The position numbers were made by a program, and so were the translations under genes. A DNA stretch of 64,000 nt. Source: Micropruina glycogenica (GTDB lineage: Bacteria > Actinomycetota > Actinomycetes > Propionibacteriales > Propionibacteriaceae). A model generated the notes under the pieces. That model was not told the DNA's origin, ran no database searches, and saw nothing but the letters and a program-made list of their open reading frames with translations. Below, in pieces: positions 59,791 to 64,000 of the stretch (the stretch's first letter is position 1; each line of letters opens with the position of its first letter). The DNA lies in assembly GCF_900289045.1 (NCBI RefSeq), contig NZ_LT985188.1:372001-436000 (forward strand), written 5' to 3'.

Positions 59791-61454
59791 CCCTGACGCT
59801 TCTGAATGGCCGCCCATTCGTCGCGCAGGCCCACCGTGCGGTGAAACAGCATCGGCTCGCGCGGGTCGTGAGCGAAGTAGCCGAGCCGTTCGAACTGCAC
59901 CACCTCGCCCGGCGGTGTGTCGGCCAGTGCCGCCTCGAACTGAGCGTCGAGCAGCTCACGCGAGTCGGGGTTGAGGTCGTCCAGGGGCTCACCGGTGCGC
60001 TCGCCGGGCACCTCGGCCGAGAACAGCCGGTCGTACAGGGCGGCCCGGCCGGGCACGGCGTGGGCGACCGAGACCCAGTGCATGGTCGACTTCACCTTGC
60101 GGCCGTCGGGGGCGTTGCCGCCCCGTGAGGCCGGGTCGTAGGTTGCGTTCACCTGCACCACATTGCCGTCGCCGTCCTTGACCACGTCGGTGGCGGTGAT
60201 CAGGTAGGCGCCGCGCAACCGCACCTCGCGGCCGGGGGACAGGCGGAAGAATTTGGGCGGGGGTACCTGGGCGAAGTCGTCGGCCTCGATCCACAACTCG
60301 CCGCTGAAGGCGACGCTGCGCACGCCGTCACCCGGGTTCTCGGGGTTGTTGGCCACCTCGAAGTGCTCGACCTGACCCTCGGGCCAGTTGGTGAGCACCA
60401 GCTTCAGCGGCTGCAGCACCGCCATGCGACGCTGAGCGGTGGCGTTGAGGTCGCGGCGCACGAAGCTCTCCAACGCCTCGATCGCCTGGCGGCTGTTGGT
60501 GCGCGTGGTGCCGATGTCGCGGCAGAACGCCCTGATCGCCGAGGCCGGGTAGCCGCGCCGCCGCAGCGCCCGCAGGGTGGGCATGCGGGGGTCGTCCCAG
60601 CCGTCGACCAGGCCGGTGTCGACCAGGGTCTTCAGCCGGCGTTTGCTGGTGACGGTGTGGGTGAACTCGAGCCGGGCGAACTCGATCTGCTTGGGCTGGT
60701 CCTGCGGCAGTGGCAACTGCTCCAGGTACCAGTCGTAAAGCGCGCGATGGGTGTCGAACTCGAGCGTGCACACCGAGTGGGTGACGCCTTCGATCGCGTC
60801 GGACTGGCCGTGCGCCCAGTCGTAGGTGGGGTAGATGTCCCAGGTGTCGCCGGTGCGGTGATGGTCGGCGTGCCTGATGCGGTACATCACCGGGTCGCGC
60901 AGCTGCATGTTCTCGTGCTGCATGTCGATCTTGGCGCGCAGCACCCGGCTGCCGTCGGCGAACTCACCGGCCCGCATGCGGCGCAACAGGTCGAGGTTCG
61001 CCTCAACGCTGCGATTGCGGTATTCGCTCTCGACGCCGGGCTTGCCGAAGCCGCCGCGCTGCGCCGAGATCACGTCGCCCGGTGAGTCGTCCACGTAGGC
61101 CTTGCCCGCCTTGACGAGCAGCTCTGCCCACTCATACAGCTGCTCGAAGTAGTCGGACGCGTAGAGCACGGACGCCGGCGCGTAGCCGAGCCAGGCGATG
61201 TCGTCGACGATCGAGTCGACGTACTCGGTTTCTTCAGTGTCGGGGTTGGTGTCGTCGAGGCGCAGATTGCACAGGCCGCCGAAGTCGTCGGCGATGCCGA
61301 AGTCGACCACTATCGCCTTCGCGTGGCCGATGTGCAGGTACCCGTTGGGCTCGGGCGGAAACCGGGTCTGCACTCGTCCGCCGAAAGTGCCCTGCTCGTT
61401 GTCGCGCCGAACGATGTCGCGAATGAAGTCGTTGGCGGCGGGCTCGGCGGTCAT
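59787..61454 (-). CDS. glnS: Glutaminyl-tRNA synthetase
   Basis: The 555-aa class I enzyme has the HIGH variant in PEPNGYLHIGHAKAI and the KMSKS-like VTSKRRL, with the GlnRS-type C-terminal anticodon-binding barrels (around FSGELWIEADDF and VPGRAALYDRLF). It charges tRNA-Gln directly. GlnRS is not universal in actinobacteria, many of which use misacylated Glu-tRNA-Gln and GatCAB, so its presence is informative. The ATG 61454 is preceded by TAGGTT seven bases upstream, a leaderless arrangement. Confidence 0.94.
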   Translation of the reverse strand: MTAEPAANDFIRDIVRRDNEQGTFGGRVQTRFPPEPNGYLHIGHAKAIVVDFGIADDFGGLCNLRLDDTNPDTEETEYVDSIVDDIAWLGYAPASVLYASDYFEQLYEWAELLVKAGKAYVDDSPGDVISAQRGGFGKPGVESEYRNRSVEANLDLLRRMRAGEFADGSRVLRAKIDMQHENMQLRDPVMYRIRHADHHRTGDTWDIYPTYDWAHGQSDAIEGVTHSVCTLEFDTHRALYDWYLEQLPLPQDQPKQIEFARLEFTHTVTSKRRLKTLVDTGLVDGWDDPRMPTLRALRRRGYPASAIRAFCRDIGTTRTNSRQAIEALESFVRRDLNATAQRRMAVLQPLKLVLTNWPEGQVEHFEVANNPENPGDGVRSVAFSGELWIEADDFAQVPPPKFFRLSPGREVRLRGAYLITATDVVKDGDGNVVQVNATYDPASRGGNAPDGRKVKSTMHWVSVAHAVPGRAALYDRLFSAEVPGERTGEPLDDLNPDSRELLDAQFEAALADTPPGEVVQFERLGYFAHDPREPMLFHRTVGLRDEWAAIQKRQG

Positions 61455-61572
61455 GAGCGCAAACCTATCAACGCCGCCGCAACTCACGGGCCGCGCCGTC
61501 GCCGCGAGACGAACCGGCGGTGCGGCCGGCGTCCACAGGGTGAGAGGCCTGGCTAAATATAGTCAGGAGGAC

Positions 61573-61584
61573 TAATATAGAGAG
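61573..61584 (+). promoter_or_regulatory. -10 element of a leaderless small membrane protein gene
   Basis: TAATAT (61573-61578) sits six bases before the GTG at 61585, the best match to a leaderless start in the window. Confidence 0.45.
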
Positions 61585-61908
61585 GTGTCCACAGGGGGGA
61601 CGGACGACCTCAACAGGAAGAAGTACCCAGTTCTCATGTCTGCTCTGCAGATCGACAATCGCCAGTCCGACGCCGACGCCCGCTACGGTCTGGCCGACGT
61701 ACGCGCCGAGGTGCTCGACGATCACGTCATGACCGTGCTCGTGCGCACCACCGTCGGCGTTCTCACCGCGATCGCCGTGGCGATTCTGGTGGCCGGTGTG
61801 GCCACCCAGAACGCGTTCGGAATCGTCGGGGGCGGCCTGGCGACGATCATGCTGACCACCGCACTGATCTGCATGAGTTCGGTGCCCGAGAAGCTCTTCA
61901 ACCGCTGA
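61585..61908 (+). CDS. Small membrane protein
   Basis: The 107-aa protein has two hydrophobic segments (VGVLTAIAVAILVAGVATQ and GGGLATIMLTTALICM) behind a charged N-terminal part. I do not recognise it. The start is taken as GTG 61585 because of the adjacent TAATAT box. An ATG at 61636 would give a 90-aa protein that starts SALQIDNRQSDADARYG. It ends before a clear terminator. Confidence 0.55.
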   Translation: MSTGGTDDLNRKKYPVLMSALQIDNRQSDADARYGLADVRAEVLDDHVMTVLVRTTVGVLTAIAVAILVAGVATQNAFGIVGGGLATIMLTTALICMSSVPEKLFNR

Positions 61909-61940
61909 CGCGCCGCCGGCGACGCAAGCACACCCCGACG

Positions 61941-61968
61941 GGGGCGACACCCACAGTGTCGCCCCTTT
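61941..61968 (+). terminator. Terminator after the small membrane protein
   Basis: A perfect 10-bp stem GGGGCGACAC/GTGTCGCCCC with a five-base loop is followed by TTTC. Confidence 0.85.
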
Positions 61969-62026
61969 CGGCGTTTGTTGACCTGACCTGTGGACTCACC
62001 CGACACCGGCCCCGGGGTCGGGCAGC

Positions 62027-62680
62027 ATGGCTCTGGTGAACGAACTTGCGCGGGTCCTCGGCATCAATCTGCTTGCGTCGTTCGCCGCCCGGTTGCCGGC
62101 TCGAGTCGGCACCTCGATTCAGTTGATGCTGGTGGTGGCTGGTTCGCTGCTGCCGCTGTGGCCCCTGTACCGGGGCTGGGTGCAGCTGCAGGATCTGCTG
62201 GCCTACGCCGCCCTGTGGATGACCCTGTCGGTGATCAGCACGCTGATCAGGCTGAACACCATGACGCGGCGCAGCCCGAAGACCCCCTTCTTCGCACTGC
62301 ACTACAGCATCATGATCGGGGCGTTCAGCCTGGTGAGCGGTGCGTGGGCGGTGATCCTGCTTTTCGAAGCGGGCCCCAGCGGTGGTTGGTTCTCGCTGAT
62401 CCCCACAGCTTGTGCGCTGCTGCTGGCCAATGCCTGGTCGCTCGCCGACGGCTGGTTCGTGCGCGGCGGCAACCGGGCGGCCAAGCTCTGGCAGGTGCTG
62501 CTGCCGGGCTACCTCAGATTCGTGCCGGTGCTTGGCGCAACGATCTCGGGCGCGGTGCTGATTCTGGGTGACGCTCCGCAGAGCTACCGGCTCATCGCGG
62601 CTGCCGTGCTGATGCTGATCATCGCGGGCATCGACATCACCCTCGCCGTTGCCTCTGTGCGGCTGCGGCCAGGCCCTTAG
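62027..62680 (+). CDS. Multi-pass integral membrane protein, unrecognised
   Basis: The 217-aa protein has about six hydrophobic segments: around IQLMLVVAGSLLPLWPLY, LLAYAALWMTLSVISTLI, IMIGAFSLVSGAWAVILL, SLIPTACALLLANAWSLA, VLGATISGAVLIL and LIAAAVLMLIIAGIDITL. No signature motif was recognised. The ATG 62027 or the GTG 62036 could start it. It precedes gltX by 37 bp. Confidence 0.65.
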   Translation: MALVNELARVLGINLLASFAARLPARVGTSIQLMLVVAGSLLPLWPLYRGWVQLQDLLAYAALWMTLSVISTLIRLNTMTRRSPKTPFFALHYSIMIGAFSLVSGAWAVILLFEAGPSGGWFSLIPTACALLLANAWSLADGWFVRGGNRAAKLWQVLLPGYLRFVPVLGATISGAVLILGDAPQSYRLIAAAVLMLIIAGIDITLAVASVRLRPGP

Positions 62681-62717
62681 GCTCGCGCCGGTGAGCATCG
62701 ACTAGGCTGAACCGGCT

Positions 62718-64000
<1,283 letters not shown>

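Overview
The window is high-GC DNA from an actinobacterium. The evidence is a run of GTG/TTG starts, leaderless-type promoters (TANNNT placed 6-7 nt before a start codon), an MptB-type mannosyltransferase, a HadAB/MurB neighbourhood, actinobacterial-type rpoB/rpoC and a cysteine-attenuation leader peptide ending in CysCysAla. Glutaminyl-tRNA synthetase next to GltX, KorAB and the overall order would fit the Propionibacteriales, but I cannot fix the family from sequence alone.

Layout. 1-7.7 kb: a giant 2-hydroxyacyl-CoA dehydratase activase-like protein (runs off the left edge), a divergent TetR regulator with a perfect 18-bp operator between them, and KorAB (2-oxoglutarate:ferredoxin oxidoreductase). 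7.6-13.3 kb: an assimilatory sulfate operon on the minus strand (leader peptide, ferredoxin sulfite reductase, a CysH-CysD fusion, CysN, sirohydrochlorin chelatase-like protein), continuing by overlap into korAB. 13.4-16.6 kb: hydrolase, MptB-like mannosyltransferase, 3-hydroxyisobutyryl-CoA hydrolase-like protein. 16.7-25.5 kb: a five-gene minus-strand operon of unknown purpose: a 1171-aa unrecognised protein, a pentapeptide-repeat protein, two tail-collar (microcystin-dependent-protein-like) proteins and a cholesterol-oxidase-type FAD enzyme. 26-28.8 kb: exonuclease III, a frameshifted DHFR-like gene, YajQ, tRNA-Tyr, GNAT. 28.8-31.6 kb: two identical tandem copies of one insertion sequence, ending at the promoter of tRNA-Thr.

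31.6-57.7 kb is mainly the information-processing core: tRNA-Thr, tRNA-Met, rpmG; hadAB-like pair and murB; an aromatic-type aminotransferase; tRNA-Trp, secE, nusG, rplK, rplA; rplJ, rplL with an L10 leader; rpoB, rpoC; rpiB; rpsL, rpsG, fusA, tuf. Between rplL and rpoB sits an unexpected module: a 48-aa secreted-type peptide gene divergent from an XRE-TPR regulator, with the same TTGAC-N6-GTCAA palindrome at both ends of the regulator gene and a candidate small RNA after it. This looks like a peptide-signalling (RRNPP-like) cassette and is the most interesting part of the window. Two decayed genes and a third, related insertion sequence lie between rpoC and rpsL.

57.7-64 kb: a small membrane protein (the family often mislabelled LigA), a short-chain dehydrogenase, small membrane proteins, glnS and the 5' part of gltX. 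The large ORFs antisense to rpoB, rpoC, fusA and the activase are composition shadows and are not annotated.
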